DNA of 64,000 bases from positions 47,198,150 through 47,262,149 of the forward strand of contig CM051514.1 of the NCBI GenBank assembly GCA_028015205.1, given 5' to 3'. Both the position numbers and the translations under genes were made by a program. Source of the stretch: Mytilisepta virgata (Eukaryota; Mollusca; Bivalvia; Mytilida; Mytilidae). The notes beneath the pieces were generated by a model, which searched no databases, was not told the origin of the DNA, and worked only from the letters and a program-made list of their open reading frames with translations. Positions 46,736-59,788 of the stretch are shown piece by piece. Each line of letters starts with the position of its first letter. Position 1 is the stretch's first letter.

Positions 46736-47689
46736 AGTATTTATTTCTATGACATATATTCCATAAATATTTTATAACAGAACTTTAGCTTTACATAAAG
46801 TACAGAAAATATAACATGGTCATATTTTTTGTGTGTCAATACTTGATGTTAAAATATTTGGGTTTGATGTTTTATTGAAACAAGTTGTGCAAAAATATTT
46901 CAGGATATTTCTATTTTTCCAAGTGTCAACAAAAGGGCCCCAAAAGAGGTTCAGTATTGTTTCAGGTACGTTTTTGTTACTTCTGTACATCTTGTTCTCC
47001 GGTATCCAGAAATATTTATTACAACTGAGTCAATTTACAAATTGTTGCATTTAGTTATAGATATTAGATATTATGGTTTGTTTTAGTTGTTCCTGGTCAC
47101 AACTTATTAAATACGCACATAATTAGAGAAAAACAATATCCAGCTATTAGCATTTAGTTAACTTTCTTTATACATATCAAATATTTTTATAATAATTATC
47201 ATTATTATTAAATTACTTTCCTGTAAATATAAGGATGCTTTAGAGCTTCTGGCCCTACAATGCTCATATAACTATTATTTTTTAATATTTTTATCGGTTC
47301 TATTAATATATTTCTACCTTTTCTTAATTGATTTACAACGAGCAGGTTTAGCTGCTTCGCGAATCCGACCTGTTGCATATGCCAAAATTTGTTTTTCATA
47401 TTACAGGTAAATTGCAGAAAAAAAGAGGCTGATACCCTCTTGTACTGCCATATTTTTTTATTTGCAAAATTCTTATCTGTAATCAAAGTTTTACAATTCT
47501 CTATGTGTCACTATCAATAATTATTGTGATCTTGCAAGACTTATGGAACAACAGAACGAATTATTCGTATGTTTATGCCTTCTGCAATTTATGTAAATTT
47601 CACTAATTCATTCATCAACGATTAATTTTACTCAAGGATCATAAATTGACAAAGAAAATTCTAAACAAACAATGGGGAGACTAATCTGA
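46736..47689. other. Non-coding duplicated sequence
   Basis: Counterpart of 12704-13151 and 13442-13990. It shows the empty R1 site at about 47153. No gene. Confidence 0.5.
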
Positions 47690-48790
47690 TTGAGGGTCTA
47701 AAACATATCCCAGAGTGTAATAAAGATGTTGTAAAATGTTGGAACTTAATAGGTGGAGGTGAGACAAAGACACCGAAAAATTTACAGATATTCGAAAAAA
47801 GATTATATGCAATAACAAATATTTCAAATTAAGAAATAAAACCATCGTGTTTGAAAATTGGATTAAAAGTGATCTGATATATATAAATGACATTCTAGAT
47901 GATAAACATTATAAAGGGTGCGTATCACAAAATTTTATTCTAAACAAATTTGAAAATAAGTCTAATTGGATAAGTGAAATAAATATCATCAAGACATCAT
48001 TAGCAAAACAGAGGAATAATATTTTAAAAACAGAAAATTTTATAAAAAGTAGTGTCATATTAATTGACATCAGATTTTTGGAAAAATTTTGTAGGTGTAT
48101 CAGCATTATCAAATAAGATCATTTATAACTCCTTTGTAGAAAACAGTGTGAGCCATCTATTGGCCTAAATAAATGGTTACAAATATTAAATGTCAACTAT
48201 ATAATTCGTACTTTATAATTCGTAAAGATATCTTATTTGTATTTATTTTTCAATATTTACATGAAAATAAACTAAAATCTTTTAGATGGAAATTACTACA
48301 ATATATTGTATCAACCAAAAAACCTTTTTATTCTAGTGGAAAATAGCAAGAAATAATACTTGTAACTTTTGTGGACAAAAAGAAGATTATTTTCATTATT
48401 TCTATCATGTTCTTGGGAAAAATATATGAAATTCTGGCTTTGAATAAAATAGATATTAGAATTACATTGAAACATCTTATATTTGGATATAAAACATTTT
48501 GATGAAAAACACTTTTCTTTCAACTTTTTTCTAACAATCATGTTTTTTAATTTACAAATCGCATTATGTTTCAGAACAAAAAAAAAAACAAACAAAAAAT
48601 GTTAACTTATTTGAGATATTTGCAAAAGTTATTTCTAAGAGAGTTTGTGGAACTGATGAGTTAAACAAAATGTTAGTAGGAATTAAACAAAAGTTGTACA
48701 ATGTATGATTATTATTGTGTGATATATTATTATAAATAAACATCATGGGAAACTTGGACTCTTGGTGGAGATTGTAACAAGCCATTGATG
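47690..48790 (+). pseudogene. LINE ORF2 C-terminal fragment, copy 2 first unit
   Basis: NWIKSDLIYINDILDD and NKFENKSNWISEINIIK in ORF 47847-48116, then frame breaks. Same region as 14001-15060. Confidence 0.7.
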
Positions 48791-49009
48791 AAAATAAAGT
48801 ATATAATTGTGAAAATAGAATATTTTAAACTGTAAATCATTTAATACGAGTCGTCATATACAAAAGGCGACTTTTTAATCAATTTATATCTCATATCTCT
48901 ATCAAACAATGACATTAAACGATGCAGATATGAATACGAACAAGACTTATTTTATATTAATAATATTTTTCTATAAATTTATCATGTTCTGGCTTTTACA
49001 GTATGTCTT

Positions 49010-49205
49010 CTATACCAGAGTGTAAGGATAGATCAGGGGGAGTGTTGGGTACCCCAAAACCGGTTTAACCCCACCACTGTTCAGTGTCTGTACCAAATCA
49101 AATTCTCCCTATTACATGTATATGCTTTGTTTATGTTTGCGTTTGTGCAATTTATGTTATTTTTTTGTCCTCAGTTCTCTCTACTAGATGGCGTTGCTTA
49201 ATTGA
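49010..49205 (+). repeat. Interspersed repeat R6
   Basis: TACCAGAGTGTAAGGATAGA, GGGTACCCCAAAACCGGTTT, AACCCCACCACTGTTCAGTG; counterpart of 15278-15475. Confidence 0.6.
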
Positions 49206-49639
49206 TTCTCTCGCGTTACCAAATATGACTACTGAACAACTGAATAATTGATAATAACATTTTCAGTAACACCAAATAAAATTCTCTAAGAAATTGTATG
49301 TAAATTTATTTGAAATAAGTACATATGTTATGTGGATAAATATGATAATCCACACAAGATACTGAATTTCACCCAAATAAGTTCATTCCAACTATGTTTC
49401 AAAATTTTCACTCCTGCTCAAAGCTCAGATTTTATGTACACAGACAAACTAAGAGATTTATTTTTAATTTTCTTTTATTTACTGCCTCTTATGATGAATA
49501 ATTCTACAGCCAATAGGATTGATAAAGTATATAAGTGAATAATATTTCCTTTAACAGTTTAAATAAAATACATTTGTATGAGAATTCGTATTCCTTTACT
49601 TATTTGAAACTTTCACAACGTAAAAAAAAATGTTATAAA

Positions 49640-50690
49640 AAATGTTATTACGAAGTTGTAAAATTTTGGAATTTAATAGGTGGAGGTGAGACACCCAAAA
49701 ATGTACAGATATTCGACAAAAAAATATGCAATAATAAATATTTCCAATTAAGAAATAAAACCATCGTGTTTGAAAATTGGATGAAAAGTGATCTGACATA
49801 TATAAATGACATTCTAGATGATAAACATTATAAAGGGTGCGTATCACAAAATGTTATTCTAAACAAATTTGAAAATAAGTCTAATTGGATAAGTGAAATA
49901 AATATCACCAAGACATCATTATCAAAACAGTGGAATAATATTTTAAAAACAGAAAATTCTATAAAAAGCAGTGTCGTATTAATAGACATCAGATTTTTGG
50001 AAAAAATTATTTGTAGATGTGTCAGCATTATCAAATAAAATCATTTATAACTCCTTTGTAGAAAACAGTATGAGCCATCTATTGGCCTAAATAAATGGTT
50101 ACAAATATTAAATATCAACTATATAATCCGTAAAGATATCTAATATGCATTTATTTTTCAATATTTACAAGAAATAAACTGAGATGTTTTAGATGGAAAT
50201 AACTACAATATATTGTACAGACCAAACTTTGTTTTATTCCTGTGGAAAATAGCAAGAAATAATACTTGTAGAAGATTATTTTCATTCTTTCTATCATGTT
50301 CTTATTTGACAAGTTTTTGGGAAAAATATATGAAATCCTGGCTTTGAATACAATATATATTAGAATTACATTGAAACATCTTATATTTGGATATAAACAA
50401 TTTTGATGAAAAACACTTTTCTTTCAACTTTTTTCTAACAATCATGTTTTTTTAATTTACAAATCGCATTATGTTTCAGAGCAAAAACAAAAACAAAAAA
50501 TGTTAATTTATTTGAGATATTTGCAAAAGTTATTTCTAAGAGAGTTTGTGGAACTGATGAGACAAACAAAATGTTAGTAGTAATTAAACAACAGCTGTAC
50601 AATGTATGATTATTATTGTGTGATATATTATTATAAATAAACATCATGTGGAGCTTAGACTCTTGGTGGAGATTGTAACAAGCCATTGGT
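49640..50690 (+). pseudogene. LINE ORF2 C-terminal fragment, copy 2 second unit
   Basis: Has the longest surviving frame (49535-50038 reads through an upstream non-homologous start): GGGETPKNVQIFDKK, NKYFQLRNKTIVFENW, DLTYINDILDD, NKFENKSNWISEIN. Then broken as in the other copies. The whole 47690-49620 segment is duplicated in tandem as 49640-51350. Confidence 0.7.
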
Positions 50691-50914
50691 GAAAATAAAG
50701 TATATAATTGTGAAAAAAGACTATTTTAAACTGTAAATCATTTAATACGAGTCCGTCATATAAAAAAGGCGACTTTTTAATCAATTTATATCGCATATCT
50801 CTATCAAACAATGACATTAAACGATGCAGATATGAATAAGAACAAGACTCATTTTATATTGAATAATATTTTTCTATCAATTTATCGTACTGTTCTGGCT
50901 TTTACAGTATGTCT

Positions 50915-51100
50915 TCTATACCAGAGTGTAAGGATAGATCAGTTGGAGTGTTGGGTACCCATAAACCTGTTTAACCCCACCGCTGTTCAGTGTCTGTACC
51001 AAATCAGATTATCCCTATTATATGCTTTGTTTATGTTTGTGTTTGTGCAATTTATGTTATTTTTTTGTCCAGAGTTCTGTCTGCTAGATGGAGTTGATTG
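50915..51100 (+). repeat. Interspersed repeat R6
   Basis: Second copy inside the local tandem duplication; reads TTGGAGTGTTGGGTACCCAT and TTTAACCCCACCGCTGTTCA. Confidence 0.6.
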
Positions 51101-51379
51101 ATAATATCATTTTCGTAAATTTATGTGAAATATGTACATATGTTATGTGGGTAAATATAATGATCCACACAAGATACTGAATTATGAAGAGATATATTTT
51201 TAATTTTCTTTTATTTACTGCCTTTTACGATGAATAATTCTACAGCCAATAGGAATGAGGTCTATAAGTGAATAATATTTCCTTTAACAGTTTAAAGAAA
51301 ATACATTTGTATTAGAATTCGTATTCCTTTACTTATTTGAACCTTTCACCACGTAAAGAAAACTATTTCAGCAAGCGAC
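51101..51379. other. Non-coding, shortened second unit
   Basis: Compared with 49206-49620 it lacks about 100 bp around the CAAATAAGTTCATTCCAAC segment. Confidence 0.4.
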
Positions 51380-51740
51380 ATTTAAGGTGAATGTGTCACA
51401 AACGATCATTGATACATTCCCGGTGTGATTCCAGTTCTCTTATCGATTTTGACATTTACCGATATAGAATTTAAATGGCTTTGACCTTTGGGCAATACAA
51501 CGGGTAAAGCACGAGAAACAGGATATGCGTACCCTTAAGGAGCACCTGATATCACTCAAGGGTTTTTTGTATGAGTTTGTATTGCCCACGCATTAGTTTT
51601 CAGTGTTCTTTGTTCGTATGTCTCTATCTTTGTCTGTTTGTGTGCCAATCTTGTTCCTTTTAGGTTTGTCTCGTTCGGGTATTGTCCTCTGCATTATGAT
51701 TAAATATTTCGCTTCTGGCATTGTTCGGTATCTTGTTCAC
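51380..51740 (+). repeat. R2-related repeat
   Basis: Counterpart of 15915-16250 (AAGGAGCACCTGATATCACT). Confidence 0.65.
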
Positions 51741-54065
51741 TTGATTTAGGCTTTCTTTTCTTAATATACATTACATTAGATCAGTTTAATAGAGGTCTGG
51801 AGCTGGCATGTCAGTAACTGCTAGTAGTCCTTTATTAATATATATTGATCATTGTCATTGTCATTTTGCTTAATTTCTTGTTACCTTTTTCATTCTATGA
51901 AAGCCAATAGAGTATGGTTATAAACCAGGTGGTGGAAAAATACACTGGACAATACTTTAGATTTTAGATTTATATGTAAATACTGTGTTTCAAACCAGTC
52001 CATATTTTGTGATATTGCACAATTAAAATGATATTGCACGGTGGAATTTTTTCAGAAACAGGTTATTTCAAATTCATGCTCTTAAAGTGAAATTTAATAA
52101 AACAATTATTCCATTTCACTGTCGTACAATATCATTTTTTATAGGCCGCTTATAGCAATATTGCCCGCGGCCGTTGGTGCCATAAGTGCCATAATTTTAT
52201 AATAATTAGATGGTTAACTCTGTCTCTACAAAACTAGCTGCGGTTGTCATAATGGCTGGTCGGATACTTTCGTACCACTAATTGAAAAAAGTCAAAATAA
52301 CATTCCTTAATACAAGGTTTAAGGGAACCTGAATTTCATCCTAACGTTTGACTACTATTGAAATCAGTCGTAAGAGGCAACTATATTTTCTTCGTAGGGA
52401 GACAGAACTACATGGTATTTCGTATGCAATGCTCTTGATATAAAAAGACGTTAAAATACCCAACTGTGTTATTTCCCAAAGCTGGCTTTTGTTTACAATG
52501 TTATAATAGAAAGTGGAATTCACTGGACTTGAAATACCGAACATTGTCTAGACGCAATCGTTCACGAAATGTAGAACAAATTGGTAAACAATCATTGCAA
52601 ATATGGATCTTACGTACGAAGATTTGAAATAGCAAGGTCCGCGTTATTTTTGTTGACTTAAGCATAAACCGAAAGTAGTGTCTGTTAATGTGATACAGAG
52701 ATATTTAAAGTAACGAAACAACTGTTCCATTATACATATTATGGACAATCTCACCATTTCGCTTATTCTTTTCGAATTCCGTACACTAAACTGTTAACTT
52801 GTTTGGCTTGCTTTGTATTTCTTGTATGACTTCCTGTGTACTGCGTGGTGTAATAGTATTCAAATGATGTGATGATTTTAAAAAGAAAGTAACAACAACA
52901 AACAAAAAAAACAGTATTTAATATGTACTAAAATACCGTGAGCAGAATAAGGAAATAAAACATGAAATGTATCATGAATTCATTTTCTGCTGGCTTGTAA
53001 TTTCAACAAGTGGGAAATTTAAATATCCTTGTTACGAAAAACATTGTTTGTAGTCAAACAGAATAAAAGAGCGGGATGGTTTAAATAAAGGTGATATGTG
53101 TATGCCTAACTGACACAGCAGCAAACGAATAGTTTTCAAACTTAAAAACACTGTTAGAAAAATAGAAAACTACAGGAAACATCATGAACACACATAGACA
53201 ACATGATATTTCTTTGTCATATCAGTAAGTGTTGTCAGGGAAAACTACACGGATGCTACATGTAAGATACAATGATCTTTAAAGCCGGTCTAAAGACATG
53301 TTAGAACTTAAAATCTTACCTATAAATATAACAAACGGTACCTACTTACCTATGACATAAATGTGATAAAATAATGAGCCAGCAATAAATATAAGAACAG
53401 TGACGGAGTTTCTCTCCTTAAAAATAGCGATGGTAGCGGTGAGTACTTTATGTTCAATAATAATGCTCGTTTCGATGTAGCAATTTGTTATTTCACTTGT
53501 GGCCTCAATGATTTTGGTAAATCTTTCGATCCTTTCTGTTTAATAATAGAAAAGGTATTGCTCAAATGCTAATGTGTATTATTTCTTAGAGAGTACATGT
53601 AATAATTTAACTTTCACTATTCTGCTCAGGGCAATAGTCTCTGTATTCATAGAATAACCTTAAACTTTTTAACAAGTCAAAAAAATTCTTGATTTATGAA
53701 TATATAAGGCTTCGAAAACGTACTTTATTCTAAATGACTGTCTAGGGCTAAATTCTTTACATTGTACAGTTGAGGCTTTCTTTTACGCTAAAAAAATTTA
53801 TGTTTTATCTGATTCATAGGAATATTAAACATCCGATATAAGATGAACAATTGATCACTAATAAATATCTTATAACCGTCATAAGTAATGTCTTAGAGTT
53901 AAGTGGACCCATCAGCTAAGTTTTATATAACCACAGAATTAAAACAGTTAAATGATTTATATGGATACATGTTAATTTGTCCAATATTCTAAAGAAGTTT
54001 TGAAAAATCAGCCTTAAAAATTAATTTAGTATCATGCTAAAACATTTACTAGCAACACCAGTTAA
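51741..54065. other. Non-coding duplicated sequence
   Basis: Counterpart of 17091-19363, including the small inverted-repeat element at about 52000-52150. No gene. Confidence 0.5.
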
Positions 54066-54405
54066 ATCTTAAACGGCCATTTCAGTCTTGTTTAATCTTG
54101 ACTGTCTTAATTTTTAGTATTTCTGAGAGTTAAAACAACATGAAGATAACAAAACCAAACAAGTAATAATGCCTTGCAGTCAATCAAGACTGGTTAAGAC
54201 CAGTTCATATAAGTTAAGAGTGGATTATGCAATGTAAAACGATATCTGTGCTGAGCTGATCTACACTGGACTTGACCGATCTTCATTGACTGCAAGGCAA
54301 AACATCTTGATTTGATCTTGTTATCTTTAATTTGTTGGAAAAGATAGACATGCAGAAAAACAAGACCAAATAAGAATAAACAAGACCAGAATGGCCGTTT
54401 AAGAT
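54066..54405. mobile_element. R5 fold-back MITE, copy 2
   Basis: Perfect 15-bp TIR ATCTTAAACGGCCAT at both ends, with inner inverted GCCTTGCAGTCAAT / ATTGACTGCAAGGC. Better preserved than copy 1 (19364-19703). Confidence 0.8.
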
Positions 54406-54474
54406 CAAAATTGAGTTCCTAGTGATTATAGCACAGGATGGCCCTTAGAAAACTTTGATTTATATAAAAGTGTT

Positions 54475-54965
54475 TATAAACTGATCATAAGATATATCTT
54501 TGTACAAAGTTTAGTGTAAATTTGTAAACATGACCCAGGTAAAGGGTGTGCATTAAAAAAAGAAAAACTAAAAGAAAGTAAGCTGATAATTTTTATATCT
54601 CCCCTTTGATTATTTAATATATCAAATGTTTCAGTTCGCTTTTTCGATTCATTTTAAAATGCTGAATTTAGAGTAGACCAATCTCCTTTATGGTGACAGT
54701 TATCATGGTTTAATCCTGGTTTAATATGAAAATTAAAGGATGTATGGTATCATCAATTATGAATACTATAGTATTATTGCGTAAGGTTTTCCATATTGGC
54801 TTTGTTATTGGTCCGATGCAAGCCAGATTGGCTTCTGTTCTTTAAAAAAACAAATGCAAAGAAAATTTTGATCCATTGAAATACTTTCAAGGTAGAGTTA
54901 CCTTCAAGAGGGTATTTCATTGTAATTAATAATTACACAGAAAATAGAAAAGAAAATGACATACC
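54475..54965. other. Copy-2-specific ~490 bp block
   Basis: Copy 1 joins TTTATATAAGATTG to ATCAATTAATTAATAATC here. No TIR, target duplication or coding recognised; direction of change (gain or loss) unknown. Confidence 0.6.
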
Positions 54966-55576
54966 AATCAATTAATAATCTAATTGACAAACCTTAAGCT
55001 GAATACAATACCAAAGAATAAAAATCATAATCATAGGATCAACAGCTAGCAGAAATCTCAGAGATAGTATTGACTGCATATATGGGTCGTCGTGTGGTCT
55101 TCAACAACGAACAACAACCCGCACCACACGATATACTTTAATAGCTATAGAGAGTTGTGTGCTTTCTTTAATGATTTATTGCACACTGTATAATTAATAA
55201 GAAGTCTTCTTAATGAATGGAAGTATAATACTATTTATTCATATTTTAAACCAAAGCTTTGACATCTACGCCTTGAATTTCATTATAAAGAATCTTCAGA
55301 AGGAAATAACGGCAAACGAATACCGATGCGACAGAGTTCAGAAGGAACTGACTATCCTTTAATTTGTCGTTTCATGATGAACAAAACATTTGCAATGTCA
55401 TTAATTTTATAGTAATTAGTGCAGAAACCCTCAATACGGATGCAATTTCATTTATTGACACTTTGTACAACCTAACAATCTGAAAACGGAAACTTACAGA
55501 ATGTCTGTTTCTATTCATTAAGGTGATATATGCATTATATAAGATTAACAACATAATATATATCAATTATATATCC
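54966..55576. other. Non-coding duplicated sequence
   Basis: Counterpart of about 19775-20360. No gene. Confidence 0.45.
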
Positions 55577-55716
55577 TGGTTTTTATAGGAGTTCGTGTTG
55601 TTCATTGTTTTTAGTTTTCTGTGTTTATTTGTTGTGCTTGTGGTTGTTCGTTTGTCTGTCCAATGGATTACGTTTTTTTATTGCTCCTTAGGTATATTTG
55701 TCCTTTTTATAATTAA
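55577..55716 (+). repeat. R2 fragment
   Basis: CCTGGTTTTTATAGGAGTTC to TTGCTCCTTAGGTATATTTG, closest to the tail of the 21640-21965 copy. Confidence 0.65.
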
Positions 55717-56128
55717 CAACGAACGACGGAAAATATGTTCTGATTTTTAAAATTAGTAGCTGGAGATTTTATTTGCTTGTTGAGTGTATAATATCATGTG
55801 TTTAATTTAAATGATGTTCCTATTATTATATGTACTTCAACTGCAGAAGAAGAGTTTAGTTTTTAAATGACTTTTATTAATGCATTAGTTCATTAGCCAT
55901 GTGCGTCATAGCAATTTTTATTTCAATAGCGATTCAGAAATCTTAATTTCAGAAATTTTAAATTTCCGTCTTACACAAGAGGTGGAAATCCAAAAATGCA
56001 CAAACTATTAGCATGCGAAAATGTCATTGAGTGTTTATTTTTAATTGATTACACATTTTTAGTAATTTGTAGAGTTTAATCTCTTATCAGAAGGTTATAT
56101 ATCTGTCATATGTCTATGCGGGCAAAAA
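55717..56128. other. Non-coding duplicated sequence across a deletion
   Basis: At about 55790 it jumps from the counterpart of 20445 to that of 22383. No gene. Confidence 0.45.
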
Positions 56129-56730
56129 CAGTGTGCTGCAAACTGAAGATCTGCCCCAAGTAAATAGCTTTGAAGCTTAAAACTTTGGAACCATTTTGTT
56201 ATTAGAGAGAAACTATAGACTATTTTATGACTATTTTATGACAAAGCATTTTAAAAAAGTTCAATTTCACGTTTTAATCAATTGCAGTGAAAGATACAGT
56301 GAACAGATATCAGCTAAAGTCAGATGTAGACGACAAAGATATAGAAGTTCTTTTGTTAAAACAAAATCTAAAACAATATGTTGCAAACTGAAGATCTGCC
56401 CCAGGTAAATAGCTTTGAAGCTTATAACTTTGGAACCATTTTTGTTATTAGAGAGAAACTAAAGTCTATTTTATGACAAAACATTTTATAAAAGTTCAAT
56501 GTCACGTTTTAATCAATTGCAGTGAAAGATACAGTGAACAGATATCAGCTAAAGTCAGATGTAGACGACAAAGATATAGAGATTCGTTTGTTAAACGAAA
56601 TCTCATAAGACTGAATACTGCAAGAGACTGGTTACACCTATGGGGCATACGAAAGGTGCAACTGGCCTCAAACTCCAGACAGGCACTAAATTGCTTTCAA
56701 AAACAATTGTGTCAGAAATAAACACAAAAA
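56129..56730 (+). repeat. Local tandem duplication of the 22701-23063 unit
   Basis: Two units start with TGC(A)AACTGAAGATCTGCCCC at about 56137 and 56382. The first ends early at TAGAAGTTCTTTTGTTAAAA; the second is full length. Confidence 0.8.
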
Positions 56731-57445
56731 ACTACAAATTCAAATATTAAAAAATAGACATCCATTTAAAATATCAGCCCGTTTTTTCGTAGATTTATGT
56801 ATAGAAAATCTCATGGTTAACCGTATTTATGATTTAACTGTCGCTAATTAAATGAATCAGTAACGGAAGGAATTTTGTTTTAAAAAATAACGTTTTTAAG
56901 AACCGTTTGCAATTTCATACTCGAAAAAATATATTACTTGACTCACCCGGTATCATACCTGATATATTGTTTCACATACAGTTGTATTTGCTGAAAGAAA
57001 TTTGATGTGCTATATGCAGCTGTACCCATAAAAAATGAAGGTGTACCAAAATCTCGTTAATCTTGTCTATATTGAATGCAGTAGGCAGACGCATTTTTAT
57101 TTTTTATTTTAGCGTACATGTACAATTTTCGTACCAAACAACTTCATTAATCTTGTGATAATTATTGCAACACACTTCCATACGGAGGCAGTGTAATTTG
57201 TTAACACTTTTGTCTGCATTGTTTATGTTTTTATGTGATGGTTTGGAAAAAAAGTTGGATTATCAATATATAATTGTATTACTACTGTTTTCTTTTCATT
57301 TACAATTTTAACAGATACTCTATGCATATATATATATATATGGTGTACCTGTCCATACAATTCACTTTTTCGTTCATGCTGAATGCACATGTACCCATGT
57401 CAGAACTTGTTTAACGTAATAGTTTTTTGTTTTTGTGTTAATATC
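56731..57445. other. Largely copy-2-specific block
   Basis: No counterpart in copy 1 between 23064 and the CAGATAATACAAAGCG landmark (23122 / 57450). Contains a short (AT)n at about 57327. No gene recognised. Confidence 0.5.
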
Positions 57446-58212
57446 TACAGCCAGATAATACAAAGCGAACGAATATAAAGCTGTCTAGAATCCTTTTATC
57501 ATCTTTGTTTTTCTTTATTCATTTATACTGAAAATTCAAACTTTGAATTTAACTGCCAAGAGATTGCCCACTAATATAGTAATACAAAAGGCTGTTCTCT
57601 TGCTTTTAATCTTTAACTAGTATTACTCTTGTAAATTTATATTATATGTCTTTCTAAATTAAACCGTAAATGGTTTTTTACTCAATATTAAGTTTAGAAG
57701 TTTAGTTCAGTGGAATCATATCTCAATGTGTCTTGTTTCTGTCTGAAAAAGAAGCAAAACTTACAAAGCATTCATACGAACTTTATGTAACCTAATATTA
57801 AAAGTAAACATATTGTAACAAGACTCATTCTTGCTATTCAATTTCAATGACTTAATATATGAAGTTTAATGTTATTCGTTTAGTTCATATTGTCTGGCTG
57901 GCAGAAAAATAGCCAAATCTATAAAGCTTCAATACAGTTTTTATCAATAGGCTTACTTTATTGACTTGTGTGTCCTAATCGTTCTTTAAAAATTTGACCA
58001 ATTTTAAAATTATTATTTTATGGGACTAATTTGGCTAATTCTATCTATATCTGATGAACAACAAAATGGATTAAGGTATCCTGACCAAAATAGATCACGA
58101 TCGAAAATTGTATCTCTTTTTGACCGTGAATGGCTGAACCAAACAATTTAAAGCTGGAATTTTGTATATATATTTTTCTCAAGTTGAAACACACTTTGTT
58201 ACTTGTATGCAG
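57446..58212. other. Non-coding duplicated sequence, low divergence
   Basis: Counterpart of about 23120-24070, nearly identical from about 57610. Confidence 0.5.
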
Positions 58213-58352
58213 AGTCTGTAAAAATAAGTTAGTTATATTGGCATATCCGAAGTTTGCCGATAATTACCGAGATCATTTCAATTGCGTTGTATGGAACATC
58301 CGGGAACCTTTGAATAATCACGTGGTCTTTTATGGTCCGGATACCTTAAGAG
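58213..58352 (+). pseudogene. Possible CUB-like exon, copy 2
   Basis: Same 140-nt open segment and the same acceptor and donor as 24071-24210. One visible replacement (Glu to Lys after the first Cys). Confidence 0.35.
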
Positions 58353-58725
58353 GTAAGGTCAACAATATCAAACCAATCAATTAACGCCATCCAATCAACA
58401 AATTTTCCAACACAAAAGAGCACAGAACACCAACATAGAAACAATAGAGTCAAGATGTCTGACTTAGAATGCAACCTTCCTAATTCTCAGATGTTTATAT
58501 TTCTATTTAGGAGATTGGATATGGATCCAGAGACGTGGGAAAAGGATTTGCGCCACATAATTGAACCTAATGCAATACTTTTCATATGTACGACTCCTTA
58601 AAGAGAAACGCATGGAACATCTAAGAACCTGTTTTTCGTATTTTTAAGAATTGCTCTTTGTCCTAGTTGAAGGTAACATGAAAATAGATAAATTTTATGA
58701 TAACACAGATATTACCTTAGTTTTT

Positions 58726-58900
58726 TCCTTTGGTCGAGGTTTGCTCTCCTACAACTTTGAAAAAGTTTTTGTATTTTCGCCATCGTAAAACATTATAAAT
58801 ATGTAAAGATGTTTTCCTTTTGTCGAGTTTTGCTCTCCGACAACTTCGACAAAGTTTTTGTATTTTCGCCATCGTAAAACATTATAAATATGTAACGAAA
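58726..58900. repeat. Tandem repeat, ~89-bp unit, two copies
   Basis: Two units here against about four in copy 1 (24578-24930). Confidence 0.8.
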
Positions 58901-59215
58901 TGGGATAGCGTCAATGAGACAACATCCTATAAAACTGAACACGGAAAGAGAATTACTACATATACTATGCCTACAGCACGTCATGTGGTCTAAAACAAGT
59001 AAGAGAAGTTCAAAACAGAAAGAAAAGTACTGAATTGCCATCCCCAAAGAATTTAGTCAATTAAAAACAAATTTGGTGAAAAATGTTGATGACTTAGTTA
59101 AAAAAAATACCAAAACTATATTTTAAGAACCCTCTATAATTTCTTATAGACAACATTAACTCATCCACCATCCAGAAAGGTTTGGGTTCGATTGATAAGT
59201 AGTAGACTCTATCTG

Positions 59216-59788
59216 ACACAATTGTTTTTGAAAGCAATTTAGTGCCTGTCTGGAGTTTGAGGCCAGTTGCACCTTTCGTATGCCCCATAGGTGTAACCAG
59301 TCTCTTGCAGTATTCAGTCTTATGAGATTTCGTTTAACAAACGAATCTCTATATCTTTGTCGTCTACATCTGACTTTAAATTCTTTGGGGATGGCAATTC
59401 AGTACTTTTCTTTCTGTTTTGAACTTCTCTTACTTGTTTTAGACCACATGACGTGCTGTAGGCATAGTATATGTAGTAATTCTCTTTCCGTGTTCAGTTT
59501 TATAGGATGTTGTCTCATTGACGCTATCCCATTTCGTTACATATTTATAATGTTTTACGATGGCGAAAATACAAAAACTTTGTCGAAGTTGTCGGAGAGC
59601 AAAACTCGACAAAAGGAAAACATCTTTACATATTTATAATGTTTTACGATGGCGAAAAAACGGGCTGATATTTTAAATGGATGTCTATTTTTTAATATTT
59701 GAATTTGTAGTTTTTTGTGTTTATTTCTGACACAATTGTTTTTGAAAGCAATTTAGTGCCTGTCTGGAGTTTGAGGCCAGTTGCACCT
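59216..59788 (-). repeat. Chimera of three inverted fragments from copy 2
   Basis: 59216-59379 is the reverse complement of about 56550-56716. 59380-59655 is the reverse complement of about 58774-59054. 59656-59788 is the reverse complement of about 56657-56790. Copy-2-specific bases (AAGTAAGAG rather than AAGCAAGAG, CACCTATGGGGCATACG, the ATCAGCCCG segment) show the source was copy 2. Junctions share short words (TCTGAC, CTTTA, AAAA). Confidence 0.88.

Larger units (their letters stand above)
37195..59215. repeat. Segmental duplication, copy 2
   Basis: Collinear with 2140-25430 (anchors listed there). Copy-2-specific changes include a second LINE-containing unit (49640-51350), the element at 45473-46735, blocks 43293-43523, 54475-54965 and 56760-57445, and an R2 fragment at 55577-55716. 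The right end (59170-59215) matches 25386-25430. Confidence 0.92.

Noticed and set aside
49535..50038. 167-codon ORF as an intact gene
   Set aside because: Its first part is not homologous to anything seen and the rest is a LINE ORF2 C-terminal fragment that breaks downstream.
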